Assembly: GCA_964612975.1 (NCBI GenBank)
Contig: CAZTGC010000009.1
Location: 1 to 60,466, forward strand
DNA from: NZ13-RE01 sp964612975
Lineage (GTDB): Bacteria; Dictyoglomota; Dictyoglomia; Dictyoglomales; Dictyoglomaceae
Direction: 5' to 3'
DNA length: 60,466 nucleotides
A program made the translations under genes and the position numbers. Numbering within the stretch: position 1 is the stretch's first letter; each line of letters opens with the position of its first letter. Shown here one piece after another: positions 52,511 through 60,466 of the stretch. The notes beneath the pieces were generated by a model, which ran no database searches, had not been told where the DNA came from, and worked only from the letters and a program-made list of their open reading frames with translations.

Positions 52511-52879
52511 CTAAAATTCCAATCCCTCTGCCCTTGCACTATCAGCAAGAGCTTTTATTCTTCCATTATATAAAAACCCGCCTCTATCAAAAACTACTTT
52601 TTTAATTCCTTTCTCTAAGGCTCTTTTTGCGATAATTTTTCCTACTAATTGTGCTGCTTCAATATTATCTGTAGATTTTAGCTGGGATCTTAACTCCTTC
52701 TCCAAAGAAGAAGCAGAAACCAATGTATACCCCTTTATATCATCAATTATTTGAGCATAGATATATCTTAAACTCTTATAAACAGATAAACGAGGCCTTT
52801 CTGGAGTTCCAAATATTTTCTTTCTTATTCTCAGATGTCTTATTTTCCTTTTTTCTTTTCTTGACTCTTTTATAATCAT
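52511..52879 (-). CDS. rplR: 50S ribosomal protein L18
   Basis: A 122-residue L18, which binds 5S rRNA. It has the basic start, RPRLSVYKSLRYIYAQIID and the C-terminal FDRGGFLYNGRIKALADSAR. AGGAGGT precedes the ATG by nine bases. Confidence 0.97.
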   Translation of the reverse strand: MIIKESRKEKRKIRHLRIRKKIFGTPERPRLSVYKSLRYIYAQIIDDIKGYTLVSASSLEKELRSQLKSTDNIEAAQLVGKIIAKRALEKGIKKVVFDRGGFLYNGRIKALADSARAEGLEF

Positions 52880-52893
52880 TATGCATTTACCTC

Positions 52894-53436
52894 CTATTTT
52901 TTACCTGCCTTGCCAGCCTTTTGACGAATTCTTTCACCAAGATATCTAATACCCTTACCCTTGTAAGGTTCTGCAGGTCTAATACTACGAATATAAGCAG
53001 CAAATTGGCCTACCTTCTCTTTATCTATCCCCTTAACGGTTATTTTAGTATTATCTTCTACGTTTACACTTAAGCCTTGAGGTATTTCCAATTCCACTGG
53101 ACGAGAAAATCCTAAATCCATCACTAATTTATTTCCTTGAATTCTCGCTCTATATCCTGTACCTTGTATTTCTAACTTTTTTTCAAAACCCTGAGTAACT
53201 CCAATAACCATATTATTAATAAGAACTCTTGTTAATCCATGAAGAGCTTTAGAAATTTTTTCATTGTTAGATCTTTCTATTATAATTTGATGGTCTTGAA
53301 TTCTTATTGATATCAATGGATGAAAGGTTCTTTCTAAAACTCCTAAAGGACCATTCACTCTTAAACTATTTTCTCCTATAAACTCTACCTCTACCTTTTC
53401 TGGTATTGTTATTGGTTTTCTACCTATTCTTGACAT
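52894..53436 (-). CDS. rplF: 50S ribosomal protein L6
   Basis: A 180-residue L6. It begins MSRIGRKPITIPEKVEV and has the C-terminal IRPAEPYKGKGIRYLGERI near the sarcin-ricin loop contact. Spc-operon order rpsH-rplF-rplR is kept. Confidence 0.97.
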   Translation of the reverse strand: MSRIGRKPITIPEKVEVEFIGENSLRVNGPLGVLERTFHPLISIRIQDHQIIIERSNNEKISKALHGLTRVLINNMVIGVTQGFEKKLEIQGTGYRARIQGNKLVMDLGFSRPVELEIPQGLSVNVEDNTKITVKGIDKEKVGQFAAYIRSIRPAEPYKGKGIRYLGERIRQKAGKAGKK

Positions 53437-53451
53437 TTTTATCTTCCTCCT

Positions 53452-53847
53452 TTACCAAATCATGCAAAGAACTTCTCCACCAATTCCTAAAGCCCTTGCT
53501 TCTCTATCGGTCATTATTCCCTTTGAAGTAGAAAGTATAACAATTCCTAATCCTCCAAGAACTTTAGATATCTCATCTTTACCTACATAATATCTCCTTC
53601 CAGGTTTACTAACTCTTTTCACTCCTTGAATTACTGGTTTCTTATTGAAATATTTTAAGTGGATACGAATAAACTTCTTAGGTTCTTCTTTGCCAATCTC
53701 ATATTTCTCAATATAACCTTCTTTTAATAAAAGTTCTGCTATACTAAGCTTTAACTTTGAAAACGGGATATCCACCATGGATTTTCTTCTTTGATTCGCA
53801 TTATTAATTCTTACTAACATATCTGCAATAGGATCTGTAAGTGTCAT
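53452..53847 (-). CDS. rpsH: 30S ribosomal protein S8
   Basis: A 131-residue S8. It begins TLTDPIADMLVRINNAN and has the C-terminal STSKGIMTDREARALGIGGE. It is a central-domain assembly protein and a candidate spc-operon regulator. Confidence 0.97.
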   Translation of the reverse strand: MTLTDPIADMLVRINNANQRRKSMVDIPFSKLKLSIAELLLKEGYIEKYEIGKEEPKKFIRIHLKYFNKKPVIQGVKRVSKPGRRYYVGKDEISKVLGGLGIVILSTSKGIMTDREARALGIGGEVLCMIW

Positions 53848-53859
53848 AGCAAAAACCTC

Positions 53860-54045
53860 CTACCAACTTGCCTTTCTAATTCCAGGAATTTCTCCTTTGA
53901 GAGCTAATTCTCTAAAACAAAGTCTACAAAGACCAAATTTTCTCATATATCCCCGTGTTCTTCCACAGATTTTACATCTATTATATTCCCTAACCTTAAA
54001 TTTCTTTGGTTTTAACCATTTAACAATTTGAGATTTTTTTGCCAC
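53860..54045 (-). CDS. rpsZ: 30S ribosomal protein S14, type Z
   Basis: A 61-residue short S14 with the zinc knuckle CKIC and CRLC, and RTRGYMRKFGLCRLCFRELA. The short zinc form is the standard one in Gram-positives and many thermophiles. Confidence 0.97.
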   Translation of the reverse strand: MAKKSQIVKWLKPKKFKVREYNRCKICGRTRGYMRKFGLCRLCFRELALKGEIPGIRKASW

Positions 54046-54069
54046 AATTTCCTCCCTCTCTTTAAGTTT

Positions 54070-54609
54070 TTATTTTCTAAAGGGCATACCAAAAAGAGAT
54101 AAAAGTTCTTTTGCTTCCTCATCAGTTTTTGAAGTAGTAACTATAATAATATCCATTCCCCTTATTTTATCTATTTTATCATACTCAATTTCGGGGAAAA
54201 TTAATTGTTCCTTTATTCCAAGACTATAATTACCTCTACCATCAAAGGAGTTAAGGGGAACACCTTGAAAATCCCTTACTCTTGGAAGAGCAATATTTAC
54301 CAACTTATACAAGAAGGCATACATTTTTTCTCCTCTTAATGTTACCTTTAATCCTATGGGCATACCCTTTCTTAAATGGAAATTTGATATCGACTTTCTT
54401 GCTCTTCTTATTAAGGGCTTCTGTCCTGTTATTATAGCCAAGTCTTTCAAAGCAGACTCAATAGCAGAAGGATTTTGTATCGCATCGCTTACTCCTATGT
54501 TTACTACAATTTTCTCTAAATGAGGAACAGCCATTTGATTTTTATATCCAAATTTCCTCATCATTTCTGGAATAATTTCCTCTTTGTATTTTTGTTTCAG
54601 AATTTCCAT
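54070..54609 (-). CDS. rplE: 50S ribosomal protein L5
   Basis: A 179-residue L5, which binds 5S rRNA. It has MAVPHLEKIVVNIGVSDA, SNFHLRKGMPIGLKVTLRG and DKIRGMDIIIVTTSKTDEEA. The ATG at 54609 is preferred: GGGAGG is seven bases upstream, while the in-frame ATG at 54615 is almost touching it. Confidence 0.96.
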   Translation of the reverse strand: MEILKQKYKEEIIPEMMRKFGYKNQMAVPHLEKIVVNIGVSDAIQNPSAIESALKDLAIITGQKPLIRRARKSISNFHLRKGMPIGLKVTLRGEKMYAFLYKLVNIALPRVRDFQGVPLNSFDGRGNYSLGIKEQLIFPEIEYDKIDKIRGMDIIIVTTSKTDEEAKELLSLFGMPFRK

Positions 54610-54624
54610 ATACATTCCTCCCTA

Positions 54625-54948
54625 TCAAACCTGATCAATAATTTCATTACATTTTTTACACATTCTTACCCTTTGTCCACTTTCTAAAAGGGAATACTTA
54701 ACTCTTGTTGACTGATTACAACGAGGACAAATTAACATAACTTTACACTTATAAAGAGGGGCAGGTTTCTCAATAATACCCCCTTTTCTATTTTTAGGTG
54801 TAGGCCTGGTATGTCTTTTAACCATATTTATACCTTCTATAATTATTTTCTCTTCCTTAGGAAGAACACTTATAACTTTTCCTCTTTTCCCCTTATCTTT
54901 ACCCGCTATAACTAATACTAAATCTCCTTTTTTTATACCAAAACTCAT
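54625..54948 (-). CDS. rplX: 50S ribosomal protein L24
   Basis: A 107-residue L24. The KOW motif is in LVIAGKDKGKRGKVISVLP, followed by INMVKRHTRPTP. The C-terminal half has two CxxC pairs (CPRC and CKKC) that could bind zinc. Confidence 0.96.
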   Translation of the reverse strand: MSFGIKKGDLVLVIAGKDKGKRGKVISVLPKEEKIIIEGINMVKRHTRPTPKNRKGGIIEKPAPLYKCKVMLICPRCNQSTRVKYSLLESGQRVRMCKKCNEIIDQV

Positions 54949-54960
54949 AATCTTTCCTCC

Positions 54961-55323
54961 TTATATTACTTCAGCAGCTAAGGATATAATTTTTGTAAAA
55001 TTCTTATCCCTTAATTCCCTTGCTACTGGGCCAAAGACCCTTGTTCCTCTAGGATTTCCTTGTTTATCTATAATAACTGCAGCATTATCATCAAACCTTA
55101 CATAAGATCCATCTTTTCTTTTTATTTCTTTTCTTGTCCTAATAATAACCGCATAAACCACATCTCCTTTTTTAATGTTTGCTCGAGGAATAGCATCTTT
55201 AACACTGGCAACAATTATATCTCCAACTTCTGCGGTAGCTTTTTTCCCTAATATTCTAAAACACATTATTTCTTTTGCTCCACTATTATCCGCTACAACT
55301 AATCTAGTTTGAGGACGAATCAT
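54961..55323 (-). CDS. rplN: 50S ribosomal protein L14
   Basis: A 120-residue L14. It starts MIRPQTRLVVADNSGAKEIM and has NPRGTRVFGPVARELRDKNF. It overlaps the rpsQ 3' end by 20 bases. Confidence 0.97.
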   Translation of the reverse strand: MIRPQTRLVVADNSGAKEIMCFRILGKKATAEVGDIIVASVKDAIPRANIKKGDVVYAVIIRTRKEIKRKDGSYVRFDDNAAVIIDKQGNPRGTRVFGPVARELRDKNFTKIISLAAEVI

Positions 55324-55618
55324 TTATATCACCTTCCTCTAATGTTTCTCCAATAAAAGTAGGAAGAGCCTCCTCTTTTCTCAATATTTTTACTAACCTC
55401 CATCTTTTTTCCTTACTTAATGGTCTTGTCTCTTGAATTAAAACAAGATCTCCTTCTCTTGCTTCTTGTTTTTCATCATGAACTTTATATTTTTTTATCT
55501 TTTTAACTATTTTTTTATATAATGGATGAGAAAAAGTAGTCTCTACACGAACTACAATAGTTTTTTGCATTTTAGCACTAACTACCCTACCAATCATTTC
55601 TCTTCTTTTGCCTGCCAT
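55304..55618 (-). CDS. rpsQ: 30S ribosomal protein S17
   Basis: A 104-residue S17, about 20 residues longer than the shortest forms. It has RREMIGRVVSAKMQKTIVVR, HPLYKKIVKKIKKYKVHDE and the C-terminal ETRPLSKEKRWRLVKIL, then an acidic tail that overlaps rplN. Confidence 0.96.
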   Translation of the reverse strand: MAGKRREMIGRVVSAKMQKTIVVRVETTFSHPLYKKIVKKIKKYKVHDEKQEAREGDLVLIQETRPLSKEKRWRLVKILRKEEALPTFIGETLEEGDINDSSSN

Positions 55619-55635
55619 ATCTTCCTCTCCTTACT

Positions 55636-55833
55636 TCAAGATTTAAGGTCTCGTTCCCTTAATACTGTCAATATCCTTGCTATATCCTTTCTAATTGCTT
55701 TTATCTTATGGGGATTTGTAAGACCTCCAGTCTTAAATTGAAATCGAAGATTGAAAAGCTCAAGCCTAAGCCTTTTTAATTCTTCTTTTAACTCTTCATT
55801 AGTTTTTTCTCGCAATTCTTTTGCTTTAACCAT
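55636..55833 (-). CDS. rpmC: 50S ribosomal protein L29
   Basis: A 65-residue L29: two helices with ELKEELKRLRLELFNLRFQ and the conserved KAIRKDIARILTVLRER. It lies near the exit tunnel and trigger-factor site in the ribosome. Confidence 0.96.
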   Translation of the reverse strand: MVKAKELREKTNEELKEELKRLRLELFNLRFQFKTGGLTNPHKIKAIRKDIARILTVLRERDLKS

Positions 55834-55835
55834 AA

Positions 55836-56255
55836 TTACTCACCACCTATTCCGCGAGATACAAAACGCACTTTAACCGGAAGTTTTGATCCTGCTACTC
55901 TTACTGCTTCTTTTGCATCCTCCTCTGCTATTCCCGCTATCTCAAAAAGAATAGTTCCTGGTCTTACAACAGCTACCCAATCCTTTACATCACCCTTTCC
56001 ACCACCCATTCTACTTTCAGCAGGCCTTGCAGTAACAGCTTTATCAGGGAATATTCTAATCCATACTCTTCCATTCTTCCCTGCATAACGAGTAAGAGTC
56101 CTACGAACTGCCTCGATTTGTTCACTAGTAATCCATGCAGGGGCTAAGGATTGAATTCCATAATCCCCAAAAACTACCTTGTTTCCACGGCTTGCCTTAC
56201 CCTTTAATCTACCACGATGCTGTTTTCTGTATTTAACCCTTTTAGGCATCAACAT
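55836..56255 (-). CDS. rplP: 50S ribosomal protein L16
   Basis: A 139-residue L16 starting MLMPKRVKYRKQHRGR. It has FGDYGIQSLAPAWITSEQIE, RMGGGKGDVKDWVAVVRPG and the C-terminal KLPVKVRFVSRG. The ATG at 56255 has GAGGTGG six bases upstream and lies inside the rpsC 3' end (14-base overlap); an upstream in-frame start would add 12 non-L16 residues. Confidence 0.96.
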   Translation of the reverse strand: MLMPKRVKYRKQHRGRLKGKASRGNKVVFGDYGIQSLAPAWITSEQIEAVRRTLTRYAGKNGRVWIRIFPDKAVTARPAESRMGGGKGDVKDWVAVVRPGTILFEIAGIAEEDAKEAVRVAGSKLPVKVRFVSRGIGGE

Positions 56256-56973
56256 CGTAATCCACCTCATCTCTCTCAAAATCTTCGTCAAGCAAAATCT
56301 CAGTTGTTTCAGTAGGAATTTCTTCCATAACTTCTTTCCCTAATTCTGGTTTATCCCCATTATAAACCCATACCTTTACTCCTATGACTCCTGAGATAGT
56401 CCTCGCTTCTGCAAAACCATAATCAATATCTGCTCTTAGAGTTTGAAGGGGAATTCTTCCCTCTCTAAACCATTCAGATCTTGCAATTTCAGCCCCATTT
56501 AATCTCCCAGAACACATTATCTTTATCCCCTTTACTCCTGCCCGTAAAGCCCTGTTTATTGCTTGTTTCATTGCCCTTTTATAATTCACTCTTCTTTCAA
56601 TTTGAGCAGCAATATTCTCTGCAATCAACTGAGCATCAGCTTCAGGATTTTTTACTTCTTTTACAGATATAAAGACATTCTTTCCTGCTAATTTTATCAG
56701 GTTCTTACGAATATTTTCTATCTCCATACCCCCACGTCCAATAAGCATTCCAGGTCTTGCAGTATGGATAGTAATGTCTACCCTATTTGCCACTTTCCTT
56801 TCTATCTCAATCAAAGAAACACCCGCTTGAGAATAATTTGTTTTAATATAATTTCTTATATTCCAATCCTCATGTAATAAAATAGAGTAATCTAATTTTA
56901 CTGCAAACCAATGACTTTTCCAGTCTTTTATAATGCCTAATCTAAAACCATAGGGGTGTGTTTTCTGTCCCAT
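56242..56973 (-). CDS. rpsC: 30S ribosomal protein S3
   Basis: A 243-residue S3. It starts MGQKTHPYGFRLGIIKDWKS, has the KH domain with RPGMLIGRGGMEIENIRKNL and the C-terminal GRLNGAEIARSEWFREGRIP. An acidic extension of about 30 residues follows the conserved fold. Confidence 0.97.
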   Translation of the reverse strand: MGQKTHPYGFRLGIIKDWKSHWFAVKLDYSILLHEDWNIRNYIKTNYSQAGVSLIEIERKVANRVDITIHTARPGMLIGRGGMEIENIRKNLIKLAGKNVFISVKEVKNPEADAQLIAENIAAQIERRVNYKRAMKQAINRALRAGVKGIKIMCSGRLNGAEIARSEWFREGRIPLQTLRADIDYGFAEARTISGVIGVKVWVYNGDKPELGKEVMEEIPTETTEILLDEDFERDEVDYDVDA

Positions 56974-56974
56974 T

Positions 56975-57319
56975 TTATCCCTCCTCTTTTTCTTGAACGT
57001 ATATGACTATATGACTATTTCTTTTCTGAATTATATCAGCACGCCCTCGAGCCCTTGGATTAATTCTTTTCCACCTTGAAGCCTCATTTATCCATGCACG
57101 AGAAATATATAATCTATCTCCTCTTAATCCAAAGTTATGTTCTGCATTTGCTTTTGCAGATCTTAAACATTTTAATACAAAATATGCAGCCTTATGAGGT
57201 AAGGTCTCTAAAATTGCCTCTGCCTCATTTACCATTTTCCCTCTTACTAAATCCAAGACTCTTCTTGCTTTATAAGGAGATATCCTTACATATTTACTTT
57301 CTGCTTTTACTTCAAACAT
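56975..57319 (-). CDS. rplV: 50S ribosomal protein L22
   Basis: A 114-residue L22. It has KYVRISPYKARRVLDLVRGK, and the tunnel-lining loop near RWKRINPRARGRADIIQKRN. It overlaps no neighbour; gaps are 1 and 15 bases. Confidence 0.97.
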   Translation of the reverse strand: MFEVKAESKYVRISPYKARRVLDLVRGKMVNEAEAILETLPHKAAYFVLKCLRSAKANAEHNFGLRGDRLYISRAWINEASRWKRINPRARGRADIIQKRNSHIVIYVQEKEEG

Positions 57320-57334
57320 TTATAATTTACCCCC

Positions 57335-57619
57335 TTATTTAATAGCTGTAATTCTCGCTGTAGGAATTCTATGTCCTGTAAAAGTACGAGTGGGTGCAAA
57401 TTCTCCTAATCTGTGTCCTATCATATTTTCTGTAATATAAATAGGAATATGTTTTCGCCCATTATAAACTGCAATAGTATGTCCCACCATTTCTGGTACT
57501 ATAACAGATCTTCTTGACCATGTTTTAACTATCAGCTTTTCTCCTTTTTCATTGAGCCTTCGAACTTTAACCAAGAGTTTTGAGTCTACATAAGGTCCCT
57601 TTTTTAATGATCGTCCCAT
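57335..57619 (-). CDS. rpsS: 30S ribosomal protein S19
   Basis: A 94-residue S19. It starts MGRSLKKGPYVDSKLLVKV and has RRSVIVPEMVGHTIAVYNG and GHRLGEFAPTRTFTGH. Confidence 0.97.
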   Translation of the reverse strand: MGRSLKKGPYVDSKLLVKVRRLNEKGEKLIVKTWSRRSVIVPEMVGHTIAVYNGRKHIPIYITENMIGHRLGEFAPTRTFTGHRIPTARITAIK

Positions 57620-57631
57620 ATACTTTCACCT

Positions 57632-58477
57632 CTACTTTATCTCTTTCTTCTCATTAGCTCTTTGAATAATAAATCGATCAGACCACTTTCTTTTCTTACG
57701 GGTCTTATACCCTAAGGTTGGTTTACCCCAAGGAGAAAGAGGACCTGGATGTCCTATAGGAGCCTTACCTTCACCTCCACCATGAGGATGATCTACGGGA
57801 TTCATAGCAGAACCTCTAACATGGGGCCTTCTTCCTAACCATCTACTTCTACCTGCTTTTCCTAAAATAATATTTTTATGATCAATATTTCCTACTTGTC
57901 CAATAGTTGCCCTACACCTTAGATCAAAGAGTCTTATTTCTCCAGAAGGGAGACGAATATAAGCCCAATTTCCTTCCTTTCCAAGGATTTGAGCATAAGT
58001 TCCAGCAGCCCTTACCAACTGTCCTCCCCTTCCAGGATAGAGTTCTAAATTATGTATTAAAGTGCCATCTGGAATATTTTTTAGAGGAAGGTTATTTCCA
58101 GCCTTTATATCTGTTTCCTCTCCAGAAACCACCATATCTCCAACCCTCAATCCTTCTGGAGCTATAATATATCTTTTTTCACCATCTAAATAACTTAATA
58201 AAGCAATTCTTGCTGACCTATTGGGATCATATTCAATACTTACTACTTTTGCTGGAATGTTATCTTTATCTCTTTTAAAATCAATTATTCTATAAAGTCT
58301 TTTATGTCCTCCCCCTCTAAATCTTACGGTTACACGACCAAAATTATTCCTTCCTCCAGATTTTTTCAAAGGAATAACTAAAGACTTTTCTGGCTTTCCC
58401 TTTGTTATTTCAGAAAAATCCGGAAGAAGAGTGTGTCTTGTTCCTGGCGTAATAGGTCGTAACTTCTTAAGTGGCAT
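57632..58477 (-). CDS. rplB: 50S ribosomal protein L2
   Basis: A 281-residue L2 required for peptidyl-transferase centre assembly. It has the KKSGGRNNFGRVTVRFRGGG block, the conserved VRGSAMNPVDHPHGGGEGKA with the essential histidine, and the basic C-terminus. Confidence 0.97.
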   Translation of the reverse strand: MPLKKLRPITPGTRHTLLPDFSEITKGKPEKSLVIPLKKSGGRNNFGRVTVRFRGGGHKRLYRIIDFKRDKDNIPAKVVSIEYDPNRSARIALLSYLDGEKRYIIAPEGLRVGDMVVSGEETDIKAGNNLPLKNIPDGTLIHNLELYPGRGGQLVRAAGTYAQILGKEGNWAYIRLPSGEIRLFDLRCRATIGQVGNIDHKNIILGKAGRSRWLGRRPHVRGSAMNPVDHPHGGGEGKAPIGHPGPLSPWGKPTLGYKTRKKRKWSDRFIIQRANEKKEIK

Positions 58478-58488
58478 AACAATACCTC

Positions 58489-58776
58489 CTATACTCCACT
58501 AAGTAGCTCAATTTTATATCCTGGCTGTAAAGTTACAATTGCCTTTTTCCTTCTTGAAGTATAACCTTGAGCCATTCCTAATCTTCTTAGCTTAGGACTT
58601 TCATTTATAATTGAAACTTTCTTAACTCTAACCTTAAAAATTTCTTCTATTGCCCTTCTAACATCAATTTTATTTGCATCTCTTGCTATTTCAAAAACAT
58701 ATTTCCCATATTTTGATAAGTCTGTACCTTTTTCTGAGATTATAGGTCTTAAAACTACAAGATATGGATCTTTCAT
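58489..58776 (-). CDS. rplW: 50S ribosomal protein L23
   Basis: A 95-residue L23 at the exit tunnel rim. It has LRPIISEKGTDLSKYGKYVF, IDVRRAIEEIFKVRVKKVS and MAQGYTSRRKKAIVTLQPGY. It overlaps rplD by four bases. Confidence 0.96.
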   Translation of the reverse strand: MKDPYLVVLRPIISEKGTDLSKYGKYVFEIARDANKIDVRRAIEEIFKVRVKKVSIINESPKLRRLGMAQGYTSRRKKAIVTLQPGYKIELLSGV

Positions 58777-59402
58777 TTTAAAAATGCCTCCTCTAAAACA
58801 GAAATTGCATCTACAGTGAGTATCAAATAATCATATTTTAATAAATCATAAACATTCAAGCAAGAGGCAATCATTGTTTTAACATTCTTAATATTTAAAG
58901 TTGCTCTTTTTACAGATTCGTCTTTCACAGGAAGACTTATAAGAACAGAGGAATTTCTTAGTCCCAAATTATCTAAAATTTTCACAAACTCTTTTGTTTT
59001 TGGCTGAGAAAGTTCAATTTTATCTAAGATTATCAGGTTATTATCCCTTAATTTTGTGGATAGAGCAGATCTAATAGCTAATCTCCTCATTTTCTTAGGC
59101 ATTTTATAAGAATAGTCCCTGGGTTTCGGCCCAAAGGGTCTTCCTCCACCTACCCAATGGGTTGCCTTTCTATCGCCTTGACGAGCACGTCCTGTTCCCT
59201 TTTGAGCCCAGACCTTTCTTCCACTTCTATTGACTTCTGACCTTCTTTTTGTAGAATGAGTCCCCTGTCTTCCATTTGCTAAATGCATGACAACACACAT
59301 GTGGAATAAATCGGGTCTTGTCTTTACTCCAAACAGTTCTTCTTTAAGTTCTATTTCAGAAACTTTTTCCGCATTCTGGTTATAAACAGGAACTTGAATC
59401 AT
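58773..59402 (-). CDS. rplD: 50S ribosomal protein L4
   Basis: A 209-residue L4. It has the tunnel-loop region RSGRKVWAQKGTGRARQGDR and GGRPFGPKPRDYSYKMPKK. L4 autoregulates the S10 operon in E. coli; no leader structure is visible here. It overlaps rplC by four bases. Confidence 0.97.
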   Translation of the reverse strand: MIQVPVYNQNAEKVSEIELKEELFGVKTRPDLFHMCVVMHLANGRQGTHSTKRRSEVNRSGRKVWAQKGTGRARQGDRKATHWVGGGRPFGPKPRDYSYKMPKKMRRLAIRSALSTKLRDNNLIILDKIELSQPKTKEFVKILDNLGLRNSSVLISLPVKDESVKRATLNIKNVKTMIASCLNVYDLLKYDYLILTVDAISVLEEAFLK

Positions 59403-60058
59403 TTTTCTATCCCCTTCCTTAGAGATTTAACAGCTTTTCTAATTGTAAGTAAATTTCCTGGAGGACCCGGAATTGCACCTTTTATAAGTAACAGACTTTT
59501 TTCCCTATCAATTTGAACAATTTCTAAATTTTGAATGGTAACTAATTCATTTCCATATCTACCTGCCATCTTTTGTCCCTTCATAACATGCTGAACACCA
59601 CCTGCTCCAATGGATGCACGCCTCCTATGACACTTAGATCCATGAGACATTCTTCCTCTGCTAAAATTCCAAAGTTTTATATGGCTTGTAAAACCTCTAC
59701 CTTTGGTTTTTCCTGTTATATCTACTAATTCTCCTTCTTTAAAAATATCAACTGTAATTTGTTGTCCTTGTTTATATTCATAAGGATTTAAGACCCTTAT
59801 TTCCTTAATAATCCTAAAAGGTGGAAACCCAAGTTTCTTGAAAAACCCTCTTTGGGGTTTATTTAACTTCGTTTCCTTACACTGCTCATACCCTAATTGA
59901 ATAGCATTATATCCATCTCTTTCTTCTACTTTCAGAGAAAGTATAAAACATGGCCCTCCATTTACTACTGTAACAGGGACCACCTTCCCATTTTTATCAA
60001 AAATTTGAGTCATACCAATCTTTCTTCCTAAAATCGCCTTTGTTGTTGGTGCAGACAT
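59399..60058 (-). CDS. rplC: 50S ribosomal protein L3
   Basis: A 219-residue L3. It has ILGRKIGMTQIFDKNGKVVP, GRGFTSHIKLWNFSRGRMSH, the modified-glutamine region and PGPPGNLLTIRKAVKSLRKG. It follows rpsJ by 17 bases. Confidence 0.97.
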   Translation of the reverse strand: MSAPTTKAILGRKIGMTQIFDKNGKVVPVTVVNGGPCFILSLKVEERDGYNAIQLGYEQCKETKLNKPQRGFFKKLGFPPFRIIKEIRVLNPYEYKQGQQITVDIFKEGELVDITGKTKGRGFTSHIKLWNFSRGRMSHGSKCHRRRASIGAGGVQHVMKGQKMAGRYGNELVTIQNLEIVQIDREKSLLLIKGAIPGPPGNLLTIRKAVKSLRKGIEK

Positions 60059-60075
60059 TTTTAATCCCCTCTTCT

Positions 60076-60396
60076 CTAAGTTTTAATTTCCACTTCAACT
60101 CCTGCAGGAAGCTCCAAATTCATAAGAGCTTCTACAGTTTTTGCAGTAGGTTCTATAATATCGATAAGCCTTTTATGTATTCGAATCTCAAAATGTTCTC
60201 CAGAATTTTTATTCACATGAGGAGAACGCAATACCCAATACCTACTAACCTTAGTAGGCAAAGGTATAGGCCCAGAAATCTTTGCTCCTGTGCCTCTTAC
60301 AGTATCAATAATCTTTTTAGTTGATTGATCCAAGATTCTGTGATCAAAGGCCTTGAGCCGGATTCTAATTCTTTGTTTTTCTAAATAGCTACCCAT
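60076..60396 (-). CDS. rpsJ: 30S ribosomal protein S10 (NusE)
   Basis: A 106-residue S10, which is also the NusE partner of NusB in antitermination. It has IRIRLKAFDHRILDQSTKKI, the long loop with GPIPLPTKVSRYWVLRSPHV and HFEIRIHKRLIDI. It begins 16 bases after the tuf stop, so the str and S10 operons are probably fused. Confidence 0.97.
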   Translation of the reverse strand: MGSYLEKQRIRIRLKAFDHRILDQSTKKIIDTVRGTGAKISGPIPLPTKVSRYWVLRSPHVNKNSGEHFEIRIHKRLIDIIEPTAKTVEALMNLELPAGVEVEIKT

Positions 60397-60412
60397 AAAT
60401 CGTCATTCCTCC

Positions 60413-60466
60413 CTACTCAATGATCTTAGTAACGACACCGGCTCCAACAGTCTTGCCACCTTCCCT
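60413..60466 (-). CDS. tuf: Elongation factor Tu, second copy (3' end only)
   Basis: The last 17 codons before TAG read REGGKTVGAGVVTKIIE, the standard EF-Tu C-terminus. The rest lies beyond the right edge. Located immediately before rpsJ, this is the str-operon copy (the usual fusA-tuf-rpsJ order). A separate tuf start lies at 1-36 on the same strand. The codons here (GTC, ATC, GCC, GGC) look more biased than those of the neighbours, as expected for a highly expressed gene. Confidence 0.9.
   Translation of the reverse strand, partial: REGGKTVGAGVVTKIIE

Noticed and set aside
55836..56291. Longer rplP product starting at 56291
   Set aside because: The extra 12 residues are unlike L16, and the GAGGTGG site is correctly spaced for the ATG at 56255.
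60397..60412. Separate S10-operon promoter between tuf and rpsJ
   Set aside because: The gap is only 16 bases and contains a ribosome-binding site but no promoter elements.

Overview
The window is a low-GC, gene-dense stretch that looks like one continuous piece of a bacterial chromosome. Gene order is strongly Firmicutes-like: the S10-spc-alpha ribosomal cluster runs on into ecfA1-ecfA2-ecfT-truA-rplM-rpsI, and pepQ-efp-accB-accC-asp23-nusB-dxs-tlyA-recN keeps Bacillus/Clostridia order. The same DNA encodes a secretin and PilM/N/O/P-type proteins, which imply an outer membrane. Firmicutes-like synteny, a diderm envelope, zinc-type S4/S14/L36 and AGA/ATA/TTA-rich codon use together suggest a thermophilic deep-branching diderm such as Dictyoglomus. 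The genus is inference; the gene content is read directly.

Layout. The left edge holds the first 12 codons of an EF-Tu gene (minus strand), preceded by tRNA-Thr(TGT), tRNA-Tyr, tRNA-fMet and tRNA-Thr(GGT) and a near-consensus promoter. Divergent from this, 0.5-4.2 kb (plus strand) carries rpsA, a YdjM-type membrane hydrolase and serS. From 4.1 to 6.3 kb (minus) is a polar amino-acid ABC transporter, then hslO (plus). From 7.3 kb to the right edge every gene is on the minus strand.

In transcription order (right to left) the minus strand reads: the end of a second tuf gene; rpsJ-rplC-rplD-rplW-rplB-rpsS-rplV-rpsC-rplP-rpmC-rpsQ-rplN-rplX-rplE-rpsZ-rpsH-rplF-rplR-rpsE-rplO-secY-adk-map-infA-rpmJ-rpsM-rpsK-rpsD-rpoA-rplQ; ecfA1-ecfA2-ecfT-truA; rplM-rpsI from their own promoter; AMMECR1 and its radical-SAM partner; a small membrane protein; glmM; a glmS ribozyme; glmS; acpS; a TPR membrane protein; a 6S-like RNA; alaS; ruvX; tRNA-Val followed at once by a threonine T-box and thrS; a type IV pilus cluster (prepilin peptidase, four pilin-like genes, pilM-N-O-P-Q); then pepQ, efp, accB, accC, asp23, amaP, DUF2273, nusB, dxs, tlyA, nadK, recN, a NUDIX hydrolase and alanine dehydrogenase.

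The most notable signals are RNA-based. The glmS ribozyme cleavage site coincides with the last base of the glmM stop codon. The threonine T-box starts directly after the CCA end of a tRNA-Val gene and fits the two tRNA-Thr genes of this window. A 6S-like RNA with a strong promoter is the only visible upstream element for alaS. On the protein side, EF-P carries glutamine at the position normally modified on lysine or arginine, and PilQ is about 1340 residues long with five STN-like modules and an internal 185-bp near-perfect DNA duplication in atypical codon usage. No CRISPR array, prophage or intact insertion sequence was seen.
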